DNA of 64,000 nucleotides, taken from NCBI GenBank assembly GCA_016742095.1, contig JACVCJ010000004.1, positions 62,001 through 126,000 on the forward strand, written 5' to 3'. The translations under genes and the position numbers were made by a program. This document shows, piece after piece, positions 8,356 to 18,083 of this stretch. The stretch comes from Bacteroidia bacterium (lineage in GTDB: Bacteria; Bacteroidota; Bacteroidia; CAIKAF01). Positions within the stretch are counted from its first letter, which is position 1; each line of letters begins with the position of its first letter. Below the pieces are notes generated by a model, which was not told the DNA's origin, did no database searches, and saw only the letters and a program-made list of their open reading frames with translations.

Positions 8356-11300
8356 TTATGTGTCCGAAACGGCAACCCCTTCGCCCTGCATGCTCAGCAG
8401 TATGCCCCGCACGTCGTCCAGGCGTTTCAGGTCGCGGAACACGATGGTAAGGCGGTCTTTGCCCTGCTTCATTTCGCCGCGGTTCTTTTCCTGCAGGAAT
8501 TTCAGCACCAGGCCGAACACATCGCTCTGGAAATAGGCCTTATTGGCGGTGAAGTGCAGCAGTAGCGTGCCGTTCTTGAAGACCAGTTTCTCGATACCCA
8601 GGTGCCGTGCCATTTTGCGGATCTTCACGGTTTCGAGCAGGGCCTCGGTCTCTTCGGGCAGTTCTCCGAAACGGTCGGTCATTTCCGCGCGGAAGCGGTC
8701 TATGGCCCCGTCGCTGTCCAGGCTGTCCAGTTCTTTGTACAGTACCAGGCGTTCTTCGGTCTGGTCCACGTAATCGTCGGGGATCAGCATCTGCAGGTCG
8801 GTCTCAATGGTGCAATCCTGTGCCCAGTCGCGGTCCGGAGCTTCCAGTTCTTCTTTATAGAGATCGGCAAATTCGTTCTCTTTCAGTTCCTGCACGGCTT
8901 CGTTCAATATACGCTGGTAGGTCTCGTACCCGATATCGCTGATGAAGCCGCTCTGTTCGGCGCCCAGCAGTTCCCCGGCCCCGCGTATGTCCAGGTCGCG
9001 CATGGCGATCTGGAAACCGCTGCCCAGGTCGGCAAATTCGGTAATGGCGCGCATACGTTTGCGGGCCTCGTCGGTCATGGCCAGTTCGGGCGGAGCGATC
9101 AGGTAGCAGAAGGCCTTTTTATTGCTGCGGCCCACGCGTCCGCGCAGCTGGTGCAGGTCGCTGAGACCAAAGTTCTGGGCCTGGTTTATAAGGATGGTAT
9201 TGGCATTGGGTACGTCCAGCCCGCTTTCTACGATAGCGGTGGAAATAAGTACGTCGAACTCGCCCTCGATAAAGCCCAGCATCACGTCTTCCAGTTCTTC
9301 GCCGTTCATCTGCCCGTGGGCAATTCGTATGTTGCAGTCGGGCACCAGGCGCTGTACCATGCCGGCAATATCCTGTATATCGTTTACGCGGTTGTGCACA
9401 AAATATACCTGTCCGCCGCGGCTGAGCTCATAGCGTATGGCGTCGCGGATGATCTCTTCATTGAACGTGACCAGTTCGGTGCTCACCGGGTAGCGGTTGG
9501 GCGGGGGCGTACGTATGATGGAAAGGTCGCGGGCCCCGATCAGCGAGAACTGCAGGGTACGCGGTATGGGCGTGGCCGTGAGCGTGAGGGAATCCACCGA
9601 GGTTTTCAGGGTTTTGAGCTTGTCTTTGATGCTCACCCCGAATTTTTGTTCTTCGTCCACGATCAGCAGGCCCAGGTCCTTGAATTTTACGTCCTTGGCG
9701 GCAATGCGGTGCGTGCCGATCACAATGTCCACCTTACCTTCGGCCAGTTTCTGCAGGGTTTCCTTCTGTTGTTTGGCGCTGCGGAAGCGGTTCAGGTAAT
9801 CGATCGTCACCGGAAAATCTTTCAGGCGGTTGCTGAAGGTCTTGAAATGCTGAAAAGCCAGTATGGTGGTCGGGACCAGCACGGCTACCTGTTTGCCGTC
9901 GCAGGCGGCTTTAAAGGCGGCCCGGATGGCTACTTCGGTTTTACCGAAACCCACGTCGCCGCATACCAGGCGGTCCATGGGCCAGGAGCGTTCCATATCT
10001 CGTTTTACGTCTTCGGTGGCTTTGTGCTGATCGGGCGTATCTTCGTATATGAAAGAAGCTTCCAGTTCGTTCTGCAGGTAACCGTCGCGGCTGAAGGCAA
10101 ACCCTTTATCGGCCTTGCGTTTGGCGTAGAGTTTTATCAGGTCGAAGGCCAGTTCCTTGATGCGTTTCTTGGTCTTGGCCTTGGTGGCTTCCCATTTGCC
10201 ACTGCCCAGCTTGTGTGCGGCGGGCAGGGTGCCTTCCTTGCCGGTGTATTTGGCAATGCGGTGCAGCGAGTGTATGCTCACGTACAGCACATCGTTGTCT
10301 TTATAAATGAGTTTTACGGATTCCTGCACCTTGCCGTTCACCTCGGTCTTTTCCAGTCCGGCAAAACGCCCGATCCCGTGGTCGATATGCGTTACAAAAT
10401 CGCCCGGACTCAGTGTACCCAGTTCCTTGAGGGTAATGGCCTGGTCTTTGCTGAATTGTCCCTTCAGTTTAAAACGGCGGTAACGGTCAAAGATCTTGTG
10501 GTCACACCATACGGCCAGTCCGCCTTCCGGCCATACAAAACCGTCGGCAAGGCCTTTGTTCACCGTATTGTACAGGCTGGTAAAGGTAGAATGGATGCCT
10601 TTTTTAGGCAGTATCTCTTCAAAAATGGCGTCGAGACGCTGCAGCTGCTTTTCGTCGTCGGCCAGGATCAGGTTCCGGCAACCCTCTTCGGCCAGGCGGA
10701 TGAAATTATCGGCCAGCAGGTCAAAATTCTTCTGGATCAGCGGCTGGGGCTCGGTATGGAACACAAAAGAATCCGCATCGGTGAACTGTGGTTTTACGGC
10801 CAGTTCCAGCAGGGTACGTGTGTTCAGCAGCGATACGTAGTCGCTTCCGCTGATGTAGAGTTCCGAGGTGTCGGGCTTGCGGATGGGTGCGGCGCGTTCC
10901 GAAAGGAATTTTTCGGCTTTCTGAAAGGCGTCGTTCAGCTGCAGTACACCGCTGGGCACGTCAAAGGCGGCGATCACCGTTTCTTCGGGCAGGTATTCGA
11001 ATATGGAAAGGCGCGGGTCGCGGTTGTTCTTTTCTTCGATATTGGGTACGATGCGCACTTTGTCCAGGCTGCTTACCGAAAGCTGGTCGTCCGGCTGAAA
11101 GGAGCGTATGGAATGTACGTAATCGCCCTTGAACTCAATGCGTATGGGCAGTTCCTCGCTGTACGAAAATACGTCTATGATGCCGCCGCGCAGGGCAAAG
11201 GAGCCGGGTTCGTATACAAAGTCCTCCCGTTCAAAGCCGTATTCGATCAGCACATCGGTCACAAAGTCCATGTCCAGCTTTTCGCCGGTATGCATGTTCA

Positions 11301-11727
11301 GCGTTTTCTGTTCCAGGGTGCTGCGGGTGATCACTTTTTCGGATAGGGCCCGGGCGTAGGACACAATGATATCGGCCTCGCCGGAAGCGATCTTGCCCAG
11401 TACCTCGGTACGCAGCATTACATTGGCGTTGTCGGTCTCTTCGGAGGCGTAACCGCGGCGGTAGCTGTCGGGGAAGAAAAGCAGGCGTTCCTCCGGCAGT
11501 ATGGCCTGCAGGTCGTTCAGGAAATAGGCGGCCTGTTCCTTATCGTTAAGAATGACAAAAAGATTGCGTCCCGTTTGTTTGTACAGGGCCGAAAGCAGCA
11601 GGGCCGAAAAGGAACCGTGCCCGCCGGATATATGCAGTTTTGTGCCGGGACGGGCCATGTGCAGGCCTATGTCGCGGGTGGTCCGGTGGTCTGAAAAACT
11701 GCGTACTATGTCGGTCAGAGACTGCAT
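8356..11727 (-). CDS. mfd: Transcription-repair coupling factor Mfd
   Basis: Mfd displaces RNA polymerase stalled at DNA lesions and recruits UvrA. The product is 1123 residues from the preferred start (MQSLTDIVRSF); an upstream ATG at 11763 would add 12 residues. Visible modules in order are a UvrB-like N-terminal region, the RNA-polymerase-interacting CarD-like domain (LSPGDFVTHIDHGIGRF), RecG-type translocase motors with Walker A CGDVGFGKTEVA and the DEEQ box (LLIVDEEQKFG), motif LTATPIPRTLQ, and a C-terminal TRCF domain. It heads the minus-strand unit with the sirtuin and GT9 genes and is divergent from the MBL-rhodanese gene. Confidence 0.97.
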   Translation of the reverse strand: MQSLTDIVRSFSDHRTTRDIGLHMARPGTKLHISGGHGSFSALLLSALYKQTGRNLFVILNDKEQAAYFLNDLQAILPEERLLFFPDSYRRGYASEETDNANVMLRTEVLGKIASGEADIIVSYARALSEKVITRSTLEQKTLNMHTGEKLDMDFVTDVLIEYGFEREDFVYEPGSFALRGGIIDVFSYSEELPIRIEFKGDYVHSIRSFQPDDQLSVSSLDKVRIVPNIEEKNNRDPRLSIFEYLPEETVIAAFDVPSGVLQLNDAFQKAEKFLSERAAPIRKPDTSELYISGSDYVSLLNTRTLLELAVKPQFTDADSFVFHTEPQPLIQKNFDLLADNFIRLAEEGCRNLILADDEKQLQRLDAIFEEILPKKGIHSTFTSLYNTVNKGLADGFVWPEGGLAVWCDHKIFDRYRRFKLKGQFSKDQAITLKELGTLSPGDFVTHIDHGIGRFAGLEKTEVNGKVQESVKLIYKDNDVLYVSIHSLHRIAKYTGKEGTLPAAHKLGSGKWEATKAKTKKRIKELAFDLIKLYAKRKADKGFAFSRDGYLQNELEASFIYEDTPDQHKATEDVKRDMERSWPMDRLVCGDVGFGKTEVAIRAAFKAACDGKQVAVLVPTTILAFQHFKTFSNRLKDFPVTIDYLNRFRSAKQQKETLQKLAEGKVDIVIGTHRIAAKDVKFKDLGLLIVDEEQKFGVSIKDKLKTLKTSVDSLTLTATPIPRTLQFSLIGARDLSIIRTPPPNRYPVSTELVTFNEEIIRDAIRYELSRGGQVYFVHNRVNDIQDIAGMVQRLVPDCNIRIAHGQMNGEELEDVMLGFIEGEFDVLISTAIVESGLDVPNANTILINQAQNFGLSDLHQLRGRVGRSNKKAFCYLIAPPELAMTDEARKRMRAITEFADLGSGFQIAMRDLDIRGAGELLGAEQSGFISDIGYETYQRILNEAVQELKENEFADLYKEELEAPDRDWAQDCTIETDLQMLIPDDYVDQTEERLVLYKELDSLDSDGAIDRFRAEMTDRFGELPEETEALLETVKIRKMARHLGIEKLVFKNGTLLLHFTANKAYFQSDVFGLVLKFLQEKNRGEMKQGKDRLTIVFRDLKRLDDVRGILLSMQGEGVAVSDT

Positions 11728-11837
11728 GAGGATCCTTTGTAAAAATGCCTGCAAAAATAGCAATAAAAAGCCGGACCTTATCAGGGAAAGTTATAGGCGT
11801 ATATGTACTGTCGATATTTCCGGCCCCGAAAAAATGG

Positions 11838-11845
11838 TACATTTG
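11838..11845 (+). promoter_or_regulatory. Bacteroidota -7 box (TACATTTG)
   Basis: An exact TAnnTTTG box lies 33 bases before the start of the MBL-rhodanese gene, in the 151-base gap divergent from mfd. No obvious -33 element is seen. Confidence 0.45.
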
Positions 11846-11878
11846 TTGTGTCTATTCAGGCATACTAAAAATTGTAGA

Positions 11879-13288
11879 ATGAAAGTAGAACAGATATACA
11901 CGGGCTGCCTTGCCCAGGGTGCATACTACATCCAGTCAGAAGGCGAAGCCGCGATCATCGACCCTCTCCGCGAAACAGGGCCTTACCTCGAACGTGCACG
12001 CAAAGACAATGTGCAGATAAAATACATCTTCGAAACGCATTTTCATGCCGATTTTGTGTCGGGTCACCTCGATCTGTCCAAGGCTACGGGCGCGCCCATC
12101 GTTTACGGGCCGCAGGCCGCACCGGCCTTTGATGCACATATTGCCGCCGACGGTGAAACGTTCCGCGTGGGCAAAGTGACCCTGAAAGTACTGCATACGC
12201 CCGGCCACACGCTGGAGTCGAGCTGCTTCCTGCTGCTGGACGAGAACGGCGAGCCGCATTCCCTGTTCACCGGCGATACCCTGTTCCTGGGTGACGTAGG
12301 TCGTCCGGACCTGGCACAAAAAGCTGCCAATCTGACACAGGACGAACTGGCCGGTATGCTCTATGATAGTATCTATACAAAAATACTTCCCCTGCCGGAT
12401 TCCCTGGTGATCTATCCCGGTCACGGAGCCGGCAGCGCCTGCGGTAAAAATATGATGAAGGAGACCGTGGATACGCTCGGTCACCAGAAAACCTTCAATT
12501 ACGCCCTGATGCAGCCTACGCGCGAGGCTTTTATCGAGGCGGTAACGGACGGACTCAGTGAGCCGCCGGCCTATTTCCCGCAGAACGTACTTATGAATAA
12601 GGAAGGCTACGATTCCCTGGCCGAAGTAAAAGAACGCGCCCTGCAGGCCCTGGACCCCGCCGCCTTTAAAACGGTAGCCGGAGCGTCCGAGGCCCTGGTG
12701 CTGGACACCCGCAATGCCGATGCCTTTGCGGCCGGTCATATCCCGGGTTCCATCAGTATTGGCGTGGACGGACAGTTCGCTCCCTGGGTAGGCGCCCTCA
12801 TCGGCGACGTGAACCAGGCCATACTGCTGGTGGCCGACGCCGGACGTGAAGAAGAAGTGATCACCCGCCTTTCCCGCGTGGGTTTCGATAATGTGCTGGG
12901 CTACCTGGCCGGTGGTTTCGACGCCTGGAAACAGGCCGGTATGGAAACCGACAGCGTAAACCGCATCAGCGCGGCACAATTTGCCGAAGAACTGCCGAAA
13001 CATCCCGATTATACCGTGCTGGACGTACGCAAACCTTCCGAATTTGCCCTGGGCCATTACAGCAAAGCTGCCAGTTTCCCGCTGGACGATATCAATACCT
13101 GGTTCGGCACACAGCCCAAAGAACACATGTACATACACTGTGCCGGCGGTTACCGAAGCATGATCGCCGCTTCCATCCTGAAAGCCCGTGGTATTCACGA
13201 CTTTAAGGAAGTGGCCGGAGGTTGGGGCGCCATCAGCAAAACGGACGTTCCCGTGGCCACAGGCCTGCCAGCCGGTCAAAATGCATAA
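11879..13288 (+). CDS. MBL-fold hydrolase with two rhodanese domains (persulfide dioxygenase-like)
   Basis: Related enzymes oxidise glutathione persulfide or handle sulfane sulfur. The 469-residue protein has an N-terminal metallo-beta-lactamase domain with THFHADFVSGH (His54, His56, Asp58), HTPGHTLES and the metal-bridging Asp in FTGDTLFLGDVGRPDL. Two rhodanese domains follow at about residues 265-355 and 365-465. The first lacks the active-site Cys (VADAGREEE); the second has it (Cys421 in HCAGGYRS). So only the second can carry sulfur. The start at 11879 is chosen because the MBL fold begins there (MKVEQIYTGCLAQGAYYI). The ferredoxin gene begins three bases after the stop. Confidence 0.9.
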   Translation: MKVEQIYTGCLAQGAYYIQSEGEAAIIDPLRETGPYLERARKDNVQIKYIFETHFHADFVSGHLDLSKATGAPIVYGPQAAPAFDAHIAADGETFRVGKVTLKVLHTPGHTLESSCFLLLDENGEPHSLFTGDTLFLGDVGRPDLAQKAANLTQDELAGMLYDSIYTKILPLPDSLVIYPGHGAGSACGKNMMKETVDTLGHQKTFNYALMQPTREAFIEAVTDGLSEPPAYFPQNVLMNKEGYDSLAEVKERALQALDPAAFKTVAGASEALVLDTRNADAFAAGHIPGSISIGVDGQFAPWVGALIGDVNQAILLVADAGREEEVITRLSRVGFDNVLGYLAGGFDAWKQAGMETDSVNRISAAQFAEELPKHPDYTVLDVRKPSEFALGHYSKAASFPLDDINTWFGTQPKEHMYIHCAGGYRSMIAASILKARGIHDFKEVAGGWGAISKTDVPVATGLPAGQNA

Positions 13289-13291
13289 AAG

Positions 13292-13621
13292 ATGACGGAC
13301 GGACTGGTAAAGATCTCCATACTGGATGCGGAAGGAACGGAAACAAGCCTGAAACTGCCGCTGGATATTTCCATGAACCTGATGGAAGTGCTTAAGGGTG
13401 AAGGTTATCCCGTGGAGGCGGTCTGCGGAGGCATGGCGCTTTGTGCCACCTGCCGCATACGTATACTGGAAGGCGGAGAACAGCTGCCCCCGCGCAACGA
13501 CGCCGAAGAAGATATGCTGGACACCCTGCCCGATACGGAGCCGGAACACCGCCTGGCCTGCCAGATCAGCGATTTTTCAAAAATTGACGGAATGCGTTTC
13601 CAACTCGATCCGGCAGAGTAA
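13292..13621 (+). CDS. 2Fe-2S ferredoxin (adrenodoxin type)
   Basis: A small electron carrier of 109 residues. The cluster ligands are Cys45, Cys51 and Cys54 (AVCGGMALCATC) and Cys90 (HRLAC), the Cx5Cx2C...C pattern of adrenodoxin/ISC-type ferredoxins. Acidic residues in the segment between Cys54 and Cys90 (NDAEEDMLD) are typical of partner docking. It sits three bases after the MBL-rhodanese gene and so is surely co-transcribed, suggesting that it feeds or drains electrons for the sulfur-oxidising enzyme; that link is inference. A hairpin terminator follows. Confidence 0.92.
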   Translation: MTDGLVKISILDAEGTETSLKLPLDISMNLMEVLKGEGYPVEAVCGGMALCATCRIRILEGGEQLPPRNDAEEDMLDTLPDTEPEHRLACQISDFSKIDGMRFQLDPAE

Positions 13622-13654
13622 GTTCATCCCGTTTTTAGATAAATTTGTCGAAAT

Positions 13655-13686
13655 AGGCTTCCCGTCCGGAAGTCTATTTTTATTTT
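13655..13686 (+). terminator. Probable terminator after the ferredoxin gene
   Basis: An 8-bp stem (AGGCTTCC / GGAAGTCT, one G-T pair) with a 5-base loop is followed by a T-rich tract. It lies 34 bases past the ferredoxin stop. Confidence 0.65.
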
Positions 13687-13739
13687 AGCGGACTAAATTA
13701 TCGAGGGGTAATCCCGTCATTAAAACGTAATAAAGCGAC

Positions 13740-15056
13740 ATGAAGAAAGTTATCAGTTTACTCTGCATGGGCGGATTTGTGTTAGGCGTTGGCGCTCAGG
13801 GCGTAAAATTCACTGAGTACACACTGCCGAACGGTCTGCACGTAATCCTGCACCAGGATAATACCAACCCGATCGTAGCGGTTTCGGTATTATACCATGT
13901 GGGTTCTAAGAACGAAAAAGAAGACCGTACCGGTTTTGCACACTTTTTCGAGCACCTGCTTTTCGAAGGATCGGCCAATATCAAACGCGGCGAATTCGAC
14001 AAGTATATCGCCAGCAGCGGCGGTACCAACAATGCCAATACCTCGCAGGACCGCACTTTTTATTACGAGCTGCTGCCCAGCAACCAGCTGGAACTCGGTC
14101 TCTGGCTCGAAAGCGAGCGCATGCTGCACGCCAGGGTAGAGAACGTGGGTATTGAAACCCAGCGCGAAGTGGTAAAAGAAGAAAAACGTCTTCGTATCGA
14201 TAACCAGCCATACAGCGATGCCTTTAGCCGCGTACTGTGGGAGAACCTGTTCAAGAAACACCCGTACCGCTGGGCCGTGATCGGTTCCATGGAGCACCTG
14301 AACGCTGCCCAGGAAGCCGATTACAAAGATTTCTACAAGACCTTCTATGTGCCGAACAATGCCACACTGAGCATTGCCGGTGACATCGACATCGAGAAGA
14401 CCAAACAGCTGATCACTTCGTATTTCAGCGCTATTCCCAAAGGAACGGGCACCATTCCGCGTCCCAACGTACAGGAAGACCCCATTACCCAGGAAGTACG
14501 ACTTACCTACGAAGATAAAAATGCCCAGGTGCCTGCCGTACTGTACGGTTACCGCACCCCGAAACAGACCGATAACGACGCCTATGTGCTCGATATCATC
14601 GGTAACGTACTGTCGAACGGCGAATCTTCCCGTTTTACCAAAGAGATCGTAAATAAAAAACAGCTGGCCCTGTATGCAGGTTCGTTCTTGTGGGGACTGG
14701 AAGATTACGGGGTGTTCCTGTGCTTCGGCCTCGTGAACCAGGGTGTGGAACTGAGCACCCTGCAGAAAGAGATGGATGCCCAGATCGAAAAACTGAAATC
14801 GGAAGGAATTACCAGGGAAGAACTGGAAAAACAGATCAATCGCCTGGAGAAGGATTTTGTTGCCCGTAACGCCACCATGGCCGGTATTGCCGAGAACCTG
14901 GCAAACTACCATGTATATTATGGCAATACCAACCTGATCAATACCGAGATCGATACCTACCGTAAAATTACCGTAGAAGATGTAAAACGCGTGGCCAACA
15001 AGTACCTGAACAGTAACCAGCGCGTGGTGATCGATGTAAAACCCGGACAACAGTAA
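13740..15056 (+). CDS. M16 family zinc metallopeptidase, catalytic subunit
   Basis: M16B-type peptidases work as pairs of a catalytic and a non-catalytic subunit. This 438-residue protein has a signal peptide (ending GVGAQG) and the inverted zinc motif HFFEH at 68-72 (His68, Glu71, His72). The third zinc ligand is probably a Glu in the segment IETQREVVKEEKR. The C-terminal M16 half (SSRFTKEIVNKKQLAL) is present. It precedes a second M16 gene lacking the zinc motif by 21 bases, so the two very likely form a periplasmic heterodimer. Substrates are unknown. Confidence 0.93.
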   Translation: MKKVISLLCMGGFVLGVGAQGVKFTEYTLPNGLHVILHQDNTNPIVAVSVLYHVGSKNEKEDRTGFAHFFEHLLFEGSANIKRGEFDKYIASSGGTNNANTSQDRTFYYELLPSNQLELGLWLESERMLHARVENVGIETQREVVKEEKRLRIDNQPYSDAFSRVLWENLFKKHPYRWAVIGSMEHLNAAQEADYKDFYKTFYVPNNATLSIAGDIDIEKTKQLITSYFSAIPKGTGTIPRPNVQEDPITQEVRLTYEDKNAQVPAVLYGYRTPKQTDNDAYVLDIIGNVLSNGESSRFTKEIVNKKQLALYAGSFLWGLEDYGVFLCFGLVNQGVELSTLQKEMDAQIEKLKSEGITREELEKQINRLEKDFVARNATMAGIAENLANYHVYYGNTNLINTEIDTYRKITVEDVKRVANKYLNSNQRVVIDVKPGQQ

Positions 15057-15077
15057 ACGATTAAAAGAAGAACCGAA

Positions 15078-17153
15078 ATGAAAAGAATCAGCATATTAGC
15101 AGCAGCGTTTGTCTTCGGCGGACTTTCCCTGTTTGCACAGATAGACCGTAGCAAGGCCCCGCAGGCTGGTCCGGCCAGAGAACTGAAAATGACCACGCCG
15201 CAGTCTTTTAAACTCGATAACGGCCTTACGGTGATCGTGGCCGAAAACCATAAACTGCCCCAGGTACGTGTAGATCTGTACCTCGATTATACCCCGGTTA
15301 CCGAAGGTAATAAAGCGGGTATCACTTCTATGGTGGGCGAACTGATGCGCGCCGGTACCGCTTCCTACAGCAAGGAAAAACTGGACGAGGCCATCGACTT
15401 TATGGGCGCCGACCTCTATGCTTCCTCACGCGGGGGCGGATTTTCCACACTGAAAAAGCACCTGGATAAAACCATGGGTCTGTTCTCTGAAGTGATCCTG
15501 AAACCTACCTTCAATAACAATGAAGAGCTTACCAAGCTGAAAAAGCAGGCCCTGACCGGCCTGGAAGCCGAAGAGAAAAATCCCGACGCTATTTCGGGCC
15601 GCGTTATGAACGTACTGCTCTACGGTAAAAACCACCCCTACGGTGAGTACGTTACCAAGGAGAGCATCGAATCCATCGGTATGGACGATGTAAAAACGTT
15701 CTACAATACGTATTTTAAACCGGGCAAGGCTTACCTGACCTTTACGGGCGACATTACGGTTGCCGAAGCTACCGCCCTGGCCAAACAATACTTTGCAGGC
15801 TGGGCTGCCGGAACGGCTCCCGATAACCCCGCGGCTGCCATGCCCGCAGCAGGTAAGACCCGCATTGTGCTGGTTGACCTGCCTACGTCCACACAATCGG
15901 TTATTACCATCGGTAATGCCGTAAATTACAAGAAAAGCAATGCCGATTACTTTGCCGGCGTACTGGGTAACTCCGTACTGGGCGGCGGTTCTTTCGGACG
16001 TCTGTTCAACAACATCCGCGAGGATAAAGGCTGGACCTACGGTGCCTATTCTTCCCTGAACGACGATTACAACCTGATGGGTACCTTTGAGGCGTCTGCC
16101 AAAGTGCGCAACAACGTGACCGACAGCGCCATCGTGGAATTTATGAACGAGATCCGCCGCATCCGCGATACCAAACCGGAAGCCGAAGAACTCAACATCA
16201 AGAAAGCCGAATACACCGGTATGTTCGCCCTGCGCCTGGAGCGCCCCGAGACCGGAGCCAGCTTTGCCCGTACCGTTCTTACGGAAAAACTGCCTGCCGA
16301 TTTCTATACGAACTACCTGAAGAACATCAATGCCGTTACGCCCGAGCAGGTACAAAGCACCATGAGCAAATACCTGAACGTGGACAATATGGTGATCCTG
16401 GTAGTGGGTAAGGCTGAAGAAGTAGGGCCGGCCCTGGCCAAAATGGGCTACCCGCTGGAATATGCCGATAAATTCGGTAACCCGATCTCCAATCCTGCCG
16501 AGAAAAAATCGGCCGGTGATGTAACCGGTACCCAGATCATGCAGAAATACATTGCAGCGATCGGTGGCGATAAAAAGCTGAAAAAGATCAAATCGATCAG
16601 CGAGAAATTCTCCGTATCCATTGCCGGTGCCCCGGTTGAACTGGACGGAACCATGAAGCGTATGGCCCCGAACAAGAACATGTCTGAGATCACCATGCAG
16701 GGTATGCCGCTGATGCGTCGTGTATTCGACGGTGAAAAAGGCTCTATGTCGCAAATGGGACAAGCTAAACCGATGGATGAAAAAGAACTGGCCGATGCCA
16801 AAGCCAAAACCGGTCTGTTCGAGCAGATGAGCTACAAACCCGAGCAGCTGAAAGTAGACGGTATCGTAACCGTGAACGGTAAGGACGCCTATAAGGTGAT
16901 CGTGACCGAGAACGGCGAAAATTCCAGCGAGTTCTACGATGTGGAAAGCGGCCTGCTGGTGAAGAAAGAAAGCCAGAGCGAAGGCGAAGACGGTAAAATG
17001 ATCACTTCGGTGACCGAATACCCGGAATACAGCGAAACAGGCGGTATCAAACAACCTTCCAAAATGGTGATCACTGCCGGCGAGCAGGTGCTTACCTTTA
17101 CCCTGAAAAGCAGAGTATTTAATAAAGATGTAAGTGCATTGGACTTCCAGTAG
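15078..17153 (+). CDS. M16 non-catalytic subunit fused to a LolA-like C-terminal domain
   Basis: The 691-residue protein has a signal peptide (ending LFAQ) and two M16 domains. At the place of the zinc motif it reads GITSMVGELMRAGT, so it lacks HxxEH and is presumably the inactive partner. The second domain keeps the substrate-binding Arg...Tyr pair (GRLFNNIREDKGWTYGAYSS). From about residue 480 an extra 210-residue domain follows that is beta-rich and resembles lipoprotein-carrier/LolA-type outer-membrane proteins (GDKKLKKIKSISEKF; VNGKDAYKVIV; FYDVESGLLVKKES). Such fusions place the peptidase near lipid or lipoprotein substrates, which is inference. A terminator follows the stop. Confidence 0.9.
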   Translation: MKRISILAAAFVFGGLSLFAQIDRSKAPQAGPARELKMTTPQSFKLDNGLTVIVAENHKLPQVRVDLYLDYTPVTEGNKAGITSMVGELMRAGTASYSKEKLDEAIDFMGADLYASSRGGGFSTLKKHLDKTMGLFSEVILKPTFNNNEELTKLKKQALTGLEAEEKNPDAISGRVMNVLLYGKNHPYGEYVTKESIESIGMDDVKTFYNTYFKPGKAYLTFTGDITVAEATALAKQYFAGWAAGTAPDNPAAAMPAAGKTRIVLVDLPTSTQSVITIGNAVNYKKSNADYFAGVLGNSVLGGGSFGRLFNNIREDKGWTYGAYSSLNDDYNLMGTFEASAKVRNNVTDSAIVEFMNEIRRIRDTKPEAEELNIKKAEYTGMFALRLERPETGASFARTVLTEKLPADFYTNYLKNINAVTPEQVQSTMSKYLNVDNMVILVVGKAEEVGPALAKMGYPLEYADKFGNPISNPAEKKSAGDVTGTQIMQKYIAAIGGDKKLKKIKSISEKFSVSIAGAPVELDGTMKRMAPNKNMSEITMQGMPLMRRVFDGEKGSMSQMGQAKPMDEKELADAKAKTGLFEQMSYKPEQLKVDGIVTVNGKDAYKVIVTENGENSSEFYDVESGLLVKKESQSEGEDGKMITSVTEYPEYSETGGIKQPSKMVITAGEQVLTFTLKSRVFNKDVSALDFQ

Positions 17154-17171
17154 TATTTACTCATGAAAGAG

Positions 17172-17200
17172 AAAAAGCCGGTCAGTGACCGGCTTTTTTT
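17172..17200 (+). terminator. Bidirectional terminator between convergent operons
   Basis: AAAAAGCCGGTCA / TGACCGGCTTTTT forms a long near-perfect hairpin with T-runs on both strands. It ends the M16 operon on the plus strand and the trpS-uvrC unit on the minus strand. Confidence 0.92.
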
Positions 17201-17221
17201 ATGCAGTATTTTAAACGGAAA

Positions 17222-18046
17222 TTATTTTTTCTTAGGTGTCTTTTCCTTGGGGTTTGCCAGGTGCAGCCAGCTGTACTGCCCCTTTTCGTTCTTATAGAGC
17301 GTATGCGAATAGCGTTTATTTTTCAGGTAGATCTGGGTAAAATATTTTTTATAGTACCACAGGAAAAAAATGCCGCCGAGGGTAGGTTCTTCGCGTTCGG
17401 TATAATCCAGTACGATGTTGCGGGGCGTATCCGTTTTAAACCCCCGGAAAGTGCCCTGGAAATAACTCCTGTCTTCGAGTACCTTGCTGCCCGTGCGGTC
17501 TAATGTATATACAAACTCGCCCCCGAACACGGCAAAATTATCCGGCTGAAAGGCGGGGAACAGGAAAACCTCGATGCTGTCGCTGCCCAGGAAACGTACA
17601 TAGTGGTTAAAACGCAGTCCGGCGGAGTCGATAATGGGCCAGGCTTCGCGGTACGCGGTATTGATAGCTCTGCTGAAAGGGTAACTGATATTCGTGTCCA
17701 CGCGGGCCAGGGTGCTGGAAATATGCGCGTCGGTATCCACCAGAAAATGCAGCACCTGCCGGTAACTGCCGAATTCATAGTTACCGTACACGGCATGCCA
17801 GGTCTTCTGGCTGTCCTGGTAGCAGAACCATTCCTTGCCCAGGCCGTCCAGCAGTTCTTTCGGCTGATTCACGATGCTGTCGGTGGTCCACCAGGCTACT
17901 TTATCGTAGGTATACAGCCAGCGGGCCGTAGCGGCGTTCTCGTTAAAAGCGTTTACATCAAAAAGCAGGGGTTGTCCCTTTTTCTGGGCCATTGTCATGC
18001 CTATACTAAAACAGCAGGCGAAAAACAGTATGATCTTTTTGTACAT
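17222..18046 (-). CDS. Secreted protein of unknown function
   Basis: The 274-residue protein begins with a signal peptide ([17 protein letters not shown], then TMAQ). The mature part is rich in aromatic residues (Trp, Tyr, Phe), mixed alpha/beta in appearance, and ends with a basic tail (PKEKTPKKK). I recognise no family. An in-frame extension to 18214 has no signal-peptide character and lies over the intergenic gap, so 18046 is preferred. It is the last gene of the minus-strand trpS-uvrC run. A TATCTTCG box lies upstream at about 18073-18080, so it may also have its own promoter. Confidence 0.7.
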   Translation of the reverse strand: MYKKIILFFACCFSIGMTMAQKKGQPLLFDVNAFNENAATARWLYTYDKVAWWTTDSIVNQPKELLDGLGKEWFCYQDSQKTWHAVYGNYEFGSYRQVLHFLVDTDAHISSTLARVDTNISYPFSRAINTAYREAWPIIDSAGLRFNHYVRFLGSDSIEVFLFPAFQPDNFAVFGGEFVYTLDRTGSKVLEDRSYFQGTFRGFKTDTPRNIVLDYTEREEPTLGGIFFLWYYKKYFTQIYLKNKRYSHTLYKNEKGQYSWLHLANPKEKTPKKK

Positions 18047-18083
18047 CTGTGTAGATCGATTCGTAGCGGCGAAGATAGGGAAT

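Noticed and set aside
8602..11346. A 914-codon open frame opposite mfd
   Set aside because: It is fully antisense to a certain gene, has His/Gln/Phe-rich composition without domains, and arises because mfd rarely uses codons whose complement is a stop.
11936..13549. A 537-codon antisense frame over the MBL-rhodanese and ferredoxin genes
   Set aside because: It spans two certain genes and their junction and has no protein motifs; a codon-bias shadow.
15426..17054. A 542-codon antisense frame over the M16 partner gene
   Set aside because: Low-complexity His/Phe/Gly composition and no recognisable start context; a shadow of the real gene.
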